Shown: positions 33,663 to 47,009, numbered from the stretch's first letter. The stretch is DNA of 64,000 nucleotides from Scolanthus callimorphus (GCA_033964015.1 CM066916.1:10022501-10086500), one strand, 5' to 3'. The notes: generated by a model from the sequence alone, not told the origin. A program made the numbers and translations.

Positions 33663-36600
33663 ATGGCGGCGGATTCGCCGGTCACCAGCTCTCATATCGA
33701 CCATCTTCTCGCCGAAGTAGAGTCTAGTGACGGCCTTCTGGGACCGACTCTGAGGTATGGTTCTGCGGAAAAACTCGAGCTGTCAAAACCCCTCGAAGTC
33801 AATGAACCATTTCTCACATTTTATGGCTACCGGAAATAAGAAAATTATTAGAGGATTATATTTATACATCTGTTATTTTTAGAGCTGTATATGATGGAGG
33901 CCATCATCAGGAATTTCTTTCCAAACTGGAGGAGCGAATTAAAGTTCACGACAAGGATATCGAGCGAATGTGTAATTATCACTATCAAGGATTCATAGAA
34001 TCAGTCAACGAATTGCTCAAAGTCAGAGGCGAAGCCAGAAAACTGAAGGTATGTTTTGCACAAGGAAGGCAACTTACGATTTGCATTTTTTCACCAGTTT
34101 TTATTTGATTATTTCTGTTTTTTGTAGATCAAAGTGAAAGAAACAAACGAGACGTTACAAGATTCTGGCAGAGAGGTGCGGTAAATTTGTCGCGCATAAA
34201 AATGTAATAAATTTGATATTTCACTCGGGTCACGAATCTTTTTAGAGTGGCATGTCTAGTTTTTCGCAACAGATTGCGACAAATTTGTTGTTGTTGTTTA
34301 TTTTATTGTTTGTTTTTTTGCAATCATTGTAATCATAAACTTGGGCATTATTTACTTTCCTCGTTATAACCTTAATCAAGAATAAATGCTTTCTTTGTCT
34401 CTTTGAATTAGTAACTTGAGACCTAAAAGTTGCTTGAATAATTGGAAAACAAACCAGTGTTCCCTGTCAGGAGGCTAATACAATTAAAATTAAGAGTGAA
34501 CTTCTATATTGATTTCAGGTTATACAGGTAATGGATATTTACATATGGAAAGATTTAATTGGCCAGGACTTAATATATAATTTGCTTATCTGATTCCTAG
34601 CTGGTTAGCAGATGTGAAGAGTTAATTCAGTGCAGGACCAAGCAAAGGAATATTGCCTCTGCTATAGAAACTCTTAGTCTATGCCTTCCTGGTAAGTGAT
34701 CATGACGTATCCAAAAGGAAGTAGCCATGCTTTGTGTGATTCTACAAAATATCAGAGATCCAACTCTCCTGTTTTTTTCAAAAGGGGTCACAGGGTCGTC
34801 AACCCCAGGACTTCAAAAATCTGGAAACCACCTTGAAATGATGAAATTTCCTGCAATTCTCCTGGGAGAAATAAGTAAATATGTGGCAGCAGTCTTGAAT
34901 ATTTCCCAGGAGATGCAGCAAACATCTTGATACTCCCAACAAAACCAGGAGAGTTGATGTCCCTGGACTTAACCATTTCAGTCCCATCTCTTAACTTTTT
35001 TACATTATTGTGCTGCAGTCAAAATATCCCACTTAACAGAAAATAATATTGTAAGGTATATTTCACAGGGCATGGTCATTTTATGCATGTGTAGCAAATA
35101 TGTTTGAAGGCTGCATATGATCATTTTGCATATGATCAGCAGTGTCATGTAAAATTGGGAATAACTTTGCAATTTGTTTCTTCCAGTACTTGATATGCAT
35201 GCGAAACTGAAAGATCAAATGAGAAATAGAAGGTAATGGTATGATTTTTGTTAAACTCATGATTTTTAGTAAAAATGTAGAAATAAATGTTATGAGAATG
35301 TGATTAAGATTATTTACATGAATTGTATCCCATTTATAGATACTATCCAGCACTAAAAACATTGGAGCAACTGGAGCATACTTATCTCCCAAGAATTAAA
35401 AGGTATTGCAAAATACATTTTTGTTCCCATATTGTCAAAAGATTTTGAAAAGCAACTTAACACATATTGTTTTCACAGATTTCGATTTGCTGATATTATG
35501 AAAAACAGTATTCCAGTCTTCAGAGAGAATATCAAGGAAGCTTCAATGTCTGATTTAAGGGTAAGTGTCAGTCTTCTAAAGCTGCATAGCTTCAAACATT
35601 CTGTGCTCATATAGTATTTAATTTATCTTTCAAGGATTTCCTGGAGAAAATCAGGAAAGTGTCCGAGAAGTTGGGAGCTATTGCTATGAAGCAGGTAAGC
35701 TAGGATTACAGAAAGTGCATGTAAGTTAGAGTGTTGGTTTCTTGGCACAGTAGTAGATAATCACAAAATTAGTCAAAAAATTAATCAAAATGTGACTAAC
35801 ATTACAGATTCTCTGATATTTTTCAGACAACTGAGCATGTTGCCTTCAATTGAGGGCAGTGTGGAGTACATTCTCCTTTTTCCCATACAATCACTATGCA
35901 ATATATTTGTTAAATTTTTCACTTGTAATTCTACTGGGGATTCTTAAGTAAATTCACTCTGTGGTTGGGGTATGGATCTTTTTCTGGTATTACACATTGA
36001 CCATGCTTGACTGTGGGCAAACTCATTCCCCTTTGTTAACATATTACAGGCTATTCACAGAAGCAATCTCAATCTTTCACATGGCGTCAGTACCAGAAAG
36101 AAAGCAGATGATGAGGTATCAGTAACATTCTTTGATATTTATCTTGTTTTTTAGAAAAATTCTATGAGTATGGGTTTTTATTTTAAAATGCAGCTGCACC
36201 TTTCTTATTGATCAATTCTTTTTTTGACAGGAACTAGACCAGTCTGCTATGGATATTGTGGACTTTTCTCCTGTCTATAGATGTCTACACATTTACACAG
36301 TTGTTGTAAGTACTAAGGTCCTGACTTAATTAAAAAAGTATCTGGGATTTAATTTCACATTTGCTTTCAAAAATAATTAGAGATCTCATCAGATGGTAAA
36401 TATATGATGTAGGTTGTATAATCAATCTTGAGTTCAAACCAAATAAAAATGTGTATGTTCCAAGAATTTAATGTTCAGTGCACTAGATTGTTTTAGATTT
36501 ATTTATTTCTTTGTTTGTTGATTGATTTATTTGTTTATTAATTTGTTTGTTTGTGCTTTAATGAATATAATTGTTCTTTTTTCTTTTCTTTTTCTATTTT

Positions 36601-39600
36601 AAGATATTAAAATAATATCTTAAATGTTCTGCAGTAGAGAAATATTTCAGAATACTCAAATATGGCTAATGAATTTTCTTACCACACTCAGGCATCATGT
36701 GATAATCAATGTTTATCTTCTCTCTTGCCAAGGGTGAACGTGAGACATTTGAAATCTACTACAGGAAACAAAGAAGAAAGCAAGCAAGACTGGCTTTACA
36801 ACCAAATCATGGAACTATAGTAAGCTTACTTGATAAATATAAATAATAAGATATATATAGGTTATGCAAATGAGTCTTCCATTGTGGGACCAATGGTTTT
36901 ACTCCTTATCCAAGAAGACACAAAGGTCTAACCATTTATAGATGTTAGAGCAAACGCAGCACCTTCTCTTCAAATATTTAGAAAAAAAGACCCAGAGTCT
37001 AGCCAAGGTTTGAACCTTACAACCCCTTGCACTCCAGCCTGGTGCCCTACTGTACCTCTTACCAGTCAGTTGTATTTTGAGAAGCACAGTTGGTCCAGCG
37101 TTACGGCGTTGGGTCTCCCACCGCTGTTGTCCGGGTTCGACTCCTGGCCGGAACAGAGGAAATTTTTTTTCTGTGCGGGTCTCGGTCGAAACTGGTCCAT
37201 ATTTGTGAGTTGAACACTGTGTTTCACATCTTTCGGATGAGACAATAAACCGAGGTCCCGTCTCGCCTTTCTACTCTACTCAGTATCAGAGGGGACGTTA
37301 AAGAACCACTGGGGACGTAATAAACCCTCTGGCAGTGACCACCCTCAGTGTCTGTGCTTATGACCGCTTGGCTGCCAGTGGCGCCGTTAAGACCAGCGCA
37401 ATTCAGCTTTCGAGCTGCGAATTTGGGAGTCAGTTGCACATTCGTTTACATATCAATATTGTGAATGAGTATGAATTTATAGATTCTTTTCCACAAAAAA
37501 ATTTTCTTTATGAAATAAGCTTATTCATATCATTTTATTTCATCATTCTTCTACAGGATGAATCATTAGAGGCATATAGAAGTTATTTTTACCAGATAGT
37601 TGGGTAAGTAAATAAATGTGACAAAAAAATACCATACATTGTCTGTGTTTCTGCTAGAATTCCCTGCTTTATGTTAACTTATATCCCATAACCGACGATA
37701 CAATCATTGTATTTATCACTGGAAAGTCCAGGGGGGGGGGATTCCTTGGTAAATTCCCTCCTTGGTGGGGGTATGGAACATTTCTGGAAACTTACACATT
37801 GGGCAGGCATACAGATATACAGTATAAGTATAGATCAGTCTTGTACACATACATTTTTTTTTGTCTTTTGTGGCGATTTCTGCAATTGTTTTCTCTATGA
37901 AATTGTTTTGGAGCCGTAGAGACTCAGAATGAGTGCTAGACACAGCATGCAATGAATTCCCATAGCTCTATGTGTGCCCTGTTAAAACTATCCCACAAAC
38001 CATTGAGTATCCTAAAAACCCTGGGAAGCATCTGGGCAAGAGACTGAGTTAGATAGGGCTGTTCCCAAAAAAATTTGTACCAGTGGTTGTACAGAAGTCT
38101 GGAATTTCCACAGGGGTAGAGCTTTTTTCTGAAAATTTGGAGTTCCTCGATAGAGGGGGTACAAATTTTTTATGGAACAGCCCATGGTGACCATGATATG
38201 TGGTAAATGTTCCATTTGCAGATTTTTTGTGGTCGAAGATACCATATGGCACACAGCAAAGGGCTTAGTGACAAGGTTTGTGATGATACATACCTCTTAT
38301 AGGGAGAAGTTATACTTAGCTTCATGCTGTTATGAAATCAATCTGATCAATTTGTTTTTTGTAGAACTACAGTTGATGATCTTTGGGAAATGGCTGCATC
38401 TAAGATAGCTGCTGTATTAAGAACACAGTCTGTAAGTAAAATCTAGACCTTGTCAAGGTTTTTCTTATTTTAAAACAAGGCCTCACGAAGAAATCTATAT
38501 CCATGGTAGTCTGCGTAGCAAACGCTCCCCTGTGTTTTAATTAGTATATTTGCAAAAGTTAAGTACATTTATTTATAGTTGGCAACCTTTGCAAATTTTA
38601 TGTTTGTTTGGTGATCAGAAAATCTTCCCTACCGAGTAGTCAAAATCCAAGCCGCAAGCACACTGACAAAACGTTTACAGAGTGAAGGCAGTAAAATTCC
38701 AGAGGGTTACACAATACACATTTTCTGGAATATTAACAGCCAATGTTAATGAGGCAAGAGTTTGATTAAGTGACTAATGCATGAAAGACTGATTAGTGGT
38801 TTTATGAGATTTGATAAGAATTGTTTTATCTTAATTAGGCCTATTGCAAGGAAGCTTCTCTACTTCTTCAAGTCAAGGAATTGATTGTGTGGTTCTGTTA
38901 TACATTGTCTGTAAGTATTAAAAGCCTCTTCCATTTGGACTGCTACATAACAAATCTTCACCTGTAATACAATCATGTACTAGGACAGGCTGGACAAAAA
39001 GCAGCCTGAAGTCCAGGGTAGGTAAACTGTAATCTCTGTAAGTTTTGTGTGAGTACCGATTATGGTATGCTAGAATTAGGTAGAATTACAATATACATTG
39101 GGCAGTTACAAAATAATTGCACCCCCTCTTGAGGAACTAGGTTGCCACTGACAAATTTTTTTAGTTTTCCCTACCCACATTGGCAGCCCACTCTACCGGT
39201 ACGTCCACAGTGGAAATACCCAATCATGGAATTTTGCTCCAGTATTAGGGAACCCACTCGGGATTCCTGGCTGCTGTGAAGGGGTGAGGTTTTTATTGCG
39301 ACTGGCCATTGCAACAATACATAACAGCAATTATCATGTTTTGTGTGTTTTGCTTGTTTTCAGGGCTATGGATTAAATGTGAACCAAATCTATGATGTTC
39401 TACTAGAAATGAGGTACTACTTGATTTAGTCCGAACCTTTTTGGTATCTGTTCTGCACCTGAGCTAACCTGAGCTATGGAATTATACTGAATCTTGTTCT
39501 GCTGTCTGCTTTCAGGAACCAATACAATGAAACACTTAGTAAAGACTGGGAAAGTGTTTTTAAGTAAGTGTGTAAGAAATTCATTTAGGTTTTAGCAACA

Positions 39601-42600
39601 CTTATTTTATGGAGGAAGCACGGCTGTGATCAGGCCCAGTTTCCATCTTGGGACAATGTCCCAATCAATGAGCCCAGAGCTCTTGGGAGGGGGGTTGGGA
39701 ATGCAAGGAAAATACTGTTTAATGGACGATTCCAGCTATAACGCTCGCATGCGCTCAAAGTCTGTGTGAAATCACCCAGAGCTGTTCACTCGTTTGATTG
39801 ACGGAAGCCAAACCGCGGTTTGTTAGTTGGCGTAGGGTTCGCATATAATAGTGAAAATGACAGCAAAGACTCAGAGCAGAGCTCAAGATCATGGGGAGGG
39901 GGCACTCCACCTACAAATATACAGAGATGATAGTCAGGAAAAATGACTTCCAACCCTTATATTAGGGATAGCAAACAAAGTGTGGTCCATAGCAAATTAC
40001 CTCTAAGAGATGGGGAATTTTCATCTGACGAACAGTCTTCTAATTACTCTTCTATGATTTTTCGTGTGTGACAGACAAATACTCGAAGTGGACAACTACA
40101 CCCCAATGCACTGTGAAGACAAAGAACACTACATCAGTATATTGAGTAATTTTCCTTTCACTAATGACAACCCGAGAGAGGTAAGTGATATTGCCGAGAA
40201 ATAATGTACGTCAAATGTAATACTTGCAGGGGCGAAGCTAGGTATTTTTCACCTTTAAGCCAGCTGTCAAAATTTGCTTTGACAGCGGTAACCAAAAATT
40301 TACATAGTTCTTTTACCTCAGTCCTTAAAAAATCACCATAAATTTGTTAAGCTGCGCGCCTGACTCGTTATTGTTTGATGTATAGAATAAACTCTTTTCT
40401 GGAATCTTATAATTGTCATGTTTCTTTTATTACTTCAGGGATCTCCTCCAAGAATCCTCCCATTTTCAGAGTGTGCAATGAAGCTCTACAAAGAGGTCAG
40501 TACTAGATGTATTCGTGTTGGTAGTCCAGGGCCCGACAGCGCAACCATATGGTGGTCAATGGCGACTAGATTTAGGGTTTGATGAGCGAAATCTGTTTAA
40601 AAAAAATATTTTCAAAATTAGCAGCCACAGCATGCCGACCAGATTTCTATTATGGCGAACAAACGTCACCATTTGGCGACTAGAATTTCTAATTTAGTCG
40701 CCAATGGCAACTCTCTTGGAATTTTTATTCATTTACTCCTTATGTCTGCTTCCTTGTCACCCCCTTTCATAGGTTCTTTTCCACTAGACACAGAGCTGAA
40801 AATATTTGTTCCTACTTGATACTTTTTTCATGGCTGTCTCTACTGGAACATTGGTCGGACATTTGGCAATTTTGATCGGGCATTGTTCGATGACCGGCTT
40901 GGGTAATTTCCATCTCTGTAGACGACATAATCTTTTGAGAATACTCGATTGGGATTCTGTTAAAGTTAACTTGATCTTAACCTGGTATTTTTTTTCTGCA
41001 GTTCAAGACCTTCATAAGTGCCTGCCTCAAGTTTAATGAACATCTTAACGTCAGGTACGAATGATTAGTGCCTGGGATTAGCGTCCTTTGCTTTCGAGAT
41101 CTACACAAGCGACGTCATAAGACCACAGAATTGAGATGTTATATTGTTGTTCTTTTAGTCAAACTGAAATCGGCGATTCAGTGCGAAAGTCCACAAATTT
41201 GCTACTAACGAGAACACTTAATGGTGGGTTATTATTATTGATTTGCTGTTTTATATTGTACTAAAATATTTCACTGAGTGGCAGAATTGGTGAAATCTGC
41301 AGTACTAACAAAGCTATTATTATCTGTAAAGGTTGTATAACAAACTTGATCAAAAGAAGGGAAATCTCCATCCCACAGGTAAAGTTCATAATTTGCATGT
41401 TTTCTCTAAAGAAAACTCACTCAAGACTATCACGATACCTGATTTTGAGAGGAAGTTCAAATAAAATCTTTATTCCGAGACCCCGTACTGAAGCTGGTAA
41501 ACGAGCTTTCAGCTATAGAGGGGCAGTTTTGTGGAATAGCCTTCCATCTGATTTAAGAAATCAGCCAAATTTTAAATCTTTTAAAGATAATTTCTATCAA
41601 CTGTAGTTTTTCTTAAATATATTCAGTAGATGTAGGTAGTATCGTAGTGTTTGATAAGTTATCTTGTATTTAGTGGTAGGTAGATAGTAGATAGTTTTTA
41701 TACGCGGCTCACTGGAAGAGCATTTTTCAATGAAGTGATACCGTTTCTTAATAAAGCTTGATGATGATGATTTAATTCTTGAATACTACCATTACTGCTG
41801 TACTTGATAAATGGACTCTTGAACTTTGGTCCAGAAAGGCCGTGGGCAAACCTGGAGAAAAAAGGCCATCATATATAGGGTCATTTGTTATTAACTGTAC
41901 GCTCTTTGCATGTCTCGTCCCGGCACAGCTCGCCCAAGTATCGGTGAACACACTACACTTGGAAAAGGCATGTCTTCATCTGGAGGAGTATGTCGCCGCT
42001 GTTACTGGGTATGTATGTTTATCATAATATATTGGGCGAACAATTATGCGTAATTTTCTAAAATTTCGAGCTCTGTCTTATCTATACAGAACCGCTAATG
42101 ACGGAGTTAATGTCACGAGAGTGTATGGGCTGTCCATATTCAAGGTAAAGCAACGCGCGCTTTGTATTTCCATAATCAGATCCTTGCCCATTGCAGTCAC
42201 ATGGCTTCCCTGGCGAGACAGAAGCCAGTTCACTGCACCAGACGAAACTAGACAATGATTTAATTGGCTCATACGGTTTGATTGACTACACAGAAAATCC
42301 CAACTGGCCAAACGCCCACTCGAAATTTTGGACGCACCGGGTCGCATGGCGTGCGAGGATAACTGGGCCGCATTTGCCGTTTTCACGATAACTTTCTGAA
42401 TCCTGGATACAACTCCCACGTTGATTAGGATCACATTTATCGCTCATTTCCCTCATTCGAACAAATCGTCTGACGATTTTGTTCGTCTTTTGTACGTCTA
42501 GTGTGAATTTAGGTCGTCTTCCTAGACGGCCAAAGAGACGAACAAATTTAGACGATTTGTTCGTCTGAACATTTGTTTGTCCCGTTTTCACATCAGACGA

Positions 42601-45242
42601 TTTTTTCGTCTTGAGACGATTTGTCCGTCCAGACGATTTGTTCGTCTCTAGTGTGAAAACGGCCATTGACGTTCTTTTTCCGAGACGCGACGTCATTGTA
42701 AATGTAAACGCATCCCTGTTTGACATTCACTTTGCCAGATATATTTACAATTCTAAACGCGATGTCAATTTGCTTTTCTTGGATATCAGTTAATGCGTTT
42801 CCTCAGCAATGGGAATGAAGTTAGGTCGATTACAATACAACAGAGTTTTGATTTTTGTTTTGGATACTATTCCAGGATCTGAGGGCTGAGGTTGAGCAGC
42901 AAATTTATGAACGGCTGAACATGAAGATAGAAGAATTTTTAGATTTAGGTGAGCATGTTATATCTATATTACATTTATGCGACTTTCTTGAAAACGGTCC
43001 CGTCCGTCCTGGTTATTAAAGGAACCCAGAATTCACGAAATTGTAGTTGATAATCACCGCCTCTGCTGGAATCACATTACATTTCATTTTTTCTTGGTAG
43101 CCAATTACAACTGGAACCCGACCAACCAACGAAAGCAGCCGAGTGGATATATGGTGGACCTCCTGGCTTATCTACGGAGCACATTTTTAAATTTTTCCGT
43201 TTTACCGGTACGTTACATAAACATCGAAAATTTCACATGGTTAGGCACAGGCCTTGAAATATTGAAAATGAAAGCTCTCCTTAAAAACTAGAGACCGAGA
43301 CTTCAGAAATTGTATTAACGCAGTGGAGAAAATTAAGAGATGTTTTACTCTTTCTATATCACTTACCTGGCACAACTCTTTATTTCCCATATCGTTGCCA
43401 GGGTAACGTGTCTCAGACGGCTTGTTTATCATCGTGTAAACACTTGGCGGTCAGCATGAGAACACTACTACTGGATGATGAGGTCAGTAGACAGTGATCT
43501 TCAGTCTAGTCCCTGGCGTTATGGGTGGGCTTCCTGTGGTTGGTAAGACATGTGTGACGTGACGTCATAGGAGACCCTCTCCCCGAACGCCTAGTGAAAT
43601 TCGCCAAATCCAAGATGGCGGATAGGATCAACTCGCTTTACCCAGTGCTCGCGCATCCTCACGGTTCATGTCCAAGCACAGGAAACCCACCCAGAACGCA
43701 AGGGACTAGGCTGAATGATTTTGTGTTTCCTTCTATCTTTTCGAATCTTTGTCACTGCCCTGCTCATCAAAGAAGATCAACTATTTCATACTCGGCAGCA
43801 CCACATTACATCTCAGCCGTTTGTAATGTTTCAATAGGTGAAGCAGATGAACGAACACGGACTCCATTGGTTTAACCAGGACCTGAGAGAATGCGAAGGT
43901 ATCCGTATTATATTTACAGCAGTGACAACTTTAATTTACCAAATTTCCAGTGGTTTTGAGTGGTGTGGACTCCTTTTGAGTTCCTTGGTGTTAAAAAAGC
44001 GTTAACTTGTTTGCTTCAGAATTTGCGAATTCAAGTCCAGTCGAAGGAATCAGTGATGGCACACTTCAGATGACTTTCCTAGAACTGCGACAGGTAGGCG
44101 AGAACTGCGACCAGATGATCACCAGAAACCAGACACGTGCTCAATGAGTGATTGACCCAAAGGAAAACCATTTAGCAACAATTTATAATTTCTTTCGTTT
44201 TGGACTTTATATTGACATGCCAAATTTGCTGTACTGTTAATGGTAACGCTGTAGCATGGCTCATCTGTTTATACTCACCAGTTAGTGGATCTGTTACTTG
44301 GATGTGACTGGTCTACATATCTGAAGGACCATGGCTCCACCTCTAGCAAGTACAATAGAGTCAATCCTCAAATAGCAGCCAGACTGTTAGAAAAGTAAGT
44401 TCTTAAAGTGGATAGAGCATGAAATCGATATGATTTTATAACTTAGGCTCAGAATGGTGTTATCACTGGGATATATCTTATGACTCAATAATGAGTGTTC
44501 TTCAAAGTTTTTTTCTCGCGTTTATTGATGGCTGAACGACCCACTACGAATGGTGATACCATAAATCGATCAGTTATTACAAGCGAGTACATATTCACGC
44601 GTCGAATGCAATGAGCCGTGCCATTAGGTGGTTGCTAACATTTTTGTATGAATGGAAAATAATATATTTTCTTTTACAATCAGAATCGCTTGTCACAACA
44701 AAACAGGAACTGGTGCGTCGTTCAGCTCTTAAAAAGCTTCGTGAAAGAACACTCATAATATCGCAATATACGCAATTCAGCCGGCATGGCTGCAACGTAT
44801 ATTTTAATAAACTATCTATTTATCTATCAATATCATGTTGAGCCCAATTTGCAAAATCATGTCGATTTCGTGTTATAGACACTTTAACATGACATCGAGG
44901 TACGGAAATGGTTCTCAAAGTTGGTCGTAATTGAGGTCCAGTCCAAACGCCGATCTTTATTCAGCTGCTTTGAAACGTTTCCATTTTGAGATGGCATTGC
45001 CAGTTGAAGAACTGTGTTGCGTTTCAAGCACGTTACTAAAGCAAACGAGGCTAGTAAAACGATGCCGTCTGACGCAGATTCCTGTCCAACATGTTTGAAT
45101 TTCCGTTTGCAGATTAATGGAATCAGAGAAGAAGAAAGGTTTCAGGTTTCAGAGAGCAGATCGGGAGAAGAAAAAGTTAATGGACACAATTATCAAGAAG
45201 CTTCGAGCGCTGGACGGGGATATGTCTGGTGCGATTTTATGA
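33663..45242 (+). CDS. EXOC6: Exocyst complex component 6 (Sec15), 31 coding exons, 771 aa
   Basis: Exocyst subunit that binds Rab GTPases on secretory vesicles and tethers them to the plasma membrane. Exons: 33663-33754, 33883-34048, 34128-34175, 34601-34691, 35187-35232, 35340-35402, 35479-35560, 35635-35694, 36050-36115, 36231-36305, 36733-36819, 37557-37603, 38222-38275, 38365-38431, 38839-38910, 39364-39413, 39516-39563, 40075-40180, 40439-40495, 41002-41054, 41159-41223, 41332-41378, 41929-42008, 42090-42144, 42876-42948, 43101-43207, 43402-43482, 43838-43898, 44020-44093, 44282-44394, 45113-45242. They sum to 2316 nt with every phase closing. Family blocks include MCNYHYQGF, LPVLDMHAKLK, IKEASMSDLRDF, VDFSPVYRCLHIY, YRKQRRKQARL, VRKSTNLLLTRTL, GYMVDLLAYLRS and the basic C-terminal helix ending GDMSGAIL. 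All introns are GT-AG; exon 3 has the weakest donor (GTGCGG). Human EXOC6 is about 800 aa, so this is full length. Confidence 0.96.
37085..37420 (+). mobile_element. tRNA-derived SINE in EXOC6 intron 11
   Basis: The head has a tRNA-like A box (TGGTCCAGCGTTACGG, from 37091) and a perfect B box GGTTCGACTCC (37134-37144) at tRNA-like spacing. The body contains CTTTCGGATGAGACAATAAA and CCGAGGTCCCGTCTC, shared with 9050-9185. It is an RNA polymerase III retroposon. Confidence 0.8.
41400..41775 (+). mobile_element. 5'-truncated non-LTR retrotransposon tail in EXOC6 intron 22
   Basis: The frame at about 41470-41606 encodes PRPRTEAGKRAFSYRGAVLW then NSLPSDLRNQPNFKSFKDNF, the extreme C-terminus common to CR1/L2-like reverse transcriptases. 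The 3' end finishes in AATAAAGCTTGATGATGATGA, typical of a LINE ending in a simple repeat. The rest of the polymerase is missing. Confidence 0.7.
42176..42330. repeat. Hairpin MITE family, copy 4
   Basis: Closest to 15885-16065: TGCAGTCACATGGCTTCCCT, GAGACAGAAGCCAGTTCACT, GCACCAGACGAAACTAGACA and CAACTGGCCAAACGCCCACT. It lies in EXOC6 intron 24. Confidence 0.65.
42455..42665. repeat. AGACGA-rich MITE in EXOC6 intron 24
   Basis: It contains many copies of GACGAACAAA / TTTGTTCGTC and of AGACGATTTGT in both orientations. One end is CTAGTGTGAAAACGGCC, a form common in hAT-type MITEs. Open frames across it are artefacts. Confidence 0.6.
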
Positions 45243-45352
45243 TCTAGATGCTAATGACGAATATAAAATAGGGCGTTCTATTTACAAAGAATGAACAGTA
45301 GAAATATAGCAGACGAATGTAGCTGCGTTGGGCAGCCTTCGCTTTCAGTGCG

Positions 45353-45484
45353 CACAGGGAATTTCTGCAGAAACCCATCCTTGGGAAAAGCTGAATTTTT
45401 CCAAGGCACACGCATGGGAAGCCATTCTTCTACCATGGGAAATCAGCTTTACCCATGGATGGGTTTCTGCAGAAATTCCCTGTG
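45353..45484. repeat. Perfect-arm hairpin repeat
   Basis: CACAGGGAATTTCTGCAGAA followed by ACCCATCC is mirrored by GGATGGGT then TTCTGCAGAAATTCCCTGTG. A loop of about 75 bp contains further inverted pieces (CCATGGGAAATCAGCTTT against AAAAGCTGAATTTTTCC). It lies just 3' of EXOC6. Confidence 0.7.
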
Positions 45485-45894
45485 TATACGGAGGGTCTTC
45501 TTGGTGTGCTAAAATGATGGCTCTTTGCAAAAGAGACAACGCTACCATAGCAAGAAAATGCCTGGTATTTCATTTTGTGTATCAGGCTTGTTTCTATCAT
45601 GTTACTTGGTTTCCCGATGGTATCGGCTCGCCTTACTACCATTGTAATTTACAGAGCTTCTCTGCCTGGTCAGTGCCGTAGCTAGCGGAGAACCACCTTG
45701 TGGGGAAAAACCTGCTTTGTCCCCACCCCCCCCCCCCCCCCCAACAAAAACAAAGGATGACCAAGGCTTGCCTCCCCATACAAAACTTTCCAGCTACGGC
45801 CTTGCTGGTTCGACGAATGCTCTAGTGAACGGTCCTAGATTTACAACTGTTTCAGGTAACACGCGACTTCGCCGTTGTCAGATTGTTGGAGTTT

Positions 45895-46070
45895 GGCAGT
45901 TGGGTTTTTCTGCGCTGTCCATCAATGCAATCGTGTGAGCCAATCAAATCCTTACCCAGTGCACTTTTTTGGCTTCCATTGCGAGACATGTCGCGACAGA
46001 AAGCCAATTCACTGCACTAGGCGAAACTGAGCTTACGTAGGTAGTTGTGGTTTGATTGACTTCACAGAAA
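45895..46070. repeat. Hairpin MITE family, copy 5
   Basis: Contains TTGGCTTCCATTGCGAGACA, TGTCGCGACAGAAAGCCAA and TCACTGCACTAGGCGAAACT, plus the flanking GCTGTCCATCAATGCAATCG / GTTTGATTGACTTCACAGAA seen in other copies. Confidence 0.65.
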
Positions 46071-46328
46071 TGTTGATGAAAACGTGATGAAAATTTTCAA
46101 ATTTCCTCCAGCAAATACAGTAAATGTATGGAAAAATCTCCCGAGAAAGGGCGGCCGAGGGAGAACCATAACTAAATCCGCCCCTGGGTAGGAGAGAGGA
46201 AGTTGGACGTTAAAGGAAACCCTCTCCCCGAGCTCGGCCCAGACCTGGCCCTTTCAGAACGCCAGCGACTCGTGCCAAGAAAAACCGAAACACATGCACT
46301 GTTTGTCAAGACTAAACGCAAGTCGCCT

Positions 46329-46510
46329 CCTGATTGGTCAGTTGTTGAATTTGTTTTCGTTCTGATTGGCTAAGTGTACTTACATCGTACCCTGATTGGT
46401 CAGTTGTTGAATTTGTTTCGTTTCTGATTGGCTAAGTGTATTTACTTCGTTCCCTGATTGGTCAGTTGTTGAATTTGTTTTCGTTCTGATTGGCTAAGGG
46501 TATTTACTTT
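46329..46510 (+). repeat. Three-copy 62 bp tandem repeat with inverted CCAAT boxes
   Basis: Three consecutive units of CCTGATTGGTCAGTTGTTGA followed by ATTTGTTTTCGTTCTGATTG and GCTAAGTGTA. Each unit carries two ATTGG (reverse CCAAT) sequences. No gene start is apparent next to it. Confidence 0.7.
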
Positions 46511-47009
46511 ACACTCATCTGAATCCGCTCTTTGGTCGATATGAAAAAACCCTACAAGTACGGTATAATCTGTCCTAGTAACAGAAAGGTAACTTTGTAA
46601 AGAGTTTTTTTAACAAAGTATAAAAATAATGTAAATATGGAAGTTGGAGTAGTAAAACAGTTTGATATTGATAGAATATACAATGAAATTGAATAAATAT
46701 TAATTATGTGAAATTGGCCGATCTTTTTTACGAAATGAGTACTAGTCCGGTCAATTTAGCGTTTAATCTGGAAAAAATTGCAACATGGGATTTTCATACA
46801 GCAAATTCTCAGGAACATATGTGAGAAACACGTGTCCAAATTTTGTGAAAAAACCGTTGGGGGAAGTTGGTTAAATTTTAGGTTTTCCGTCTGGGCACGA
46901 ACAATTGAAGGGAATCACCTTAATCATGTTTTGGTACATCGGACATCAACTAATGATAGAAGACCGAACACAACCGGGGTGGGGTGGGTGGGGGGTTCTA
47001 GTCCCAAGT

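Noticed and set aside
42286..42726. 146-codon minus-strand open frame
   Set aside because: It runs through the AGACGA-rich MITE and antisense to the hairpin MITE inside EXOC6 intron 24. The Lys/Thr-rich peptide reflects the repeat.
43594..43875. Open frame starting near CCAAGATGGCGG
   Set aside because: The YY1-like start context is attractive, but the peptide has no family match and runs into EXOC6 exon 28 in the wrong frame.
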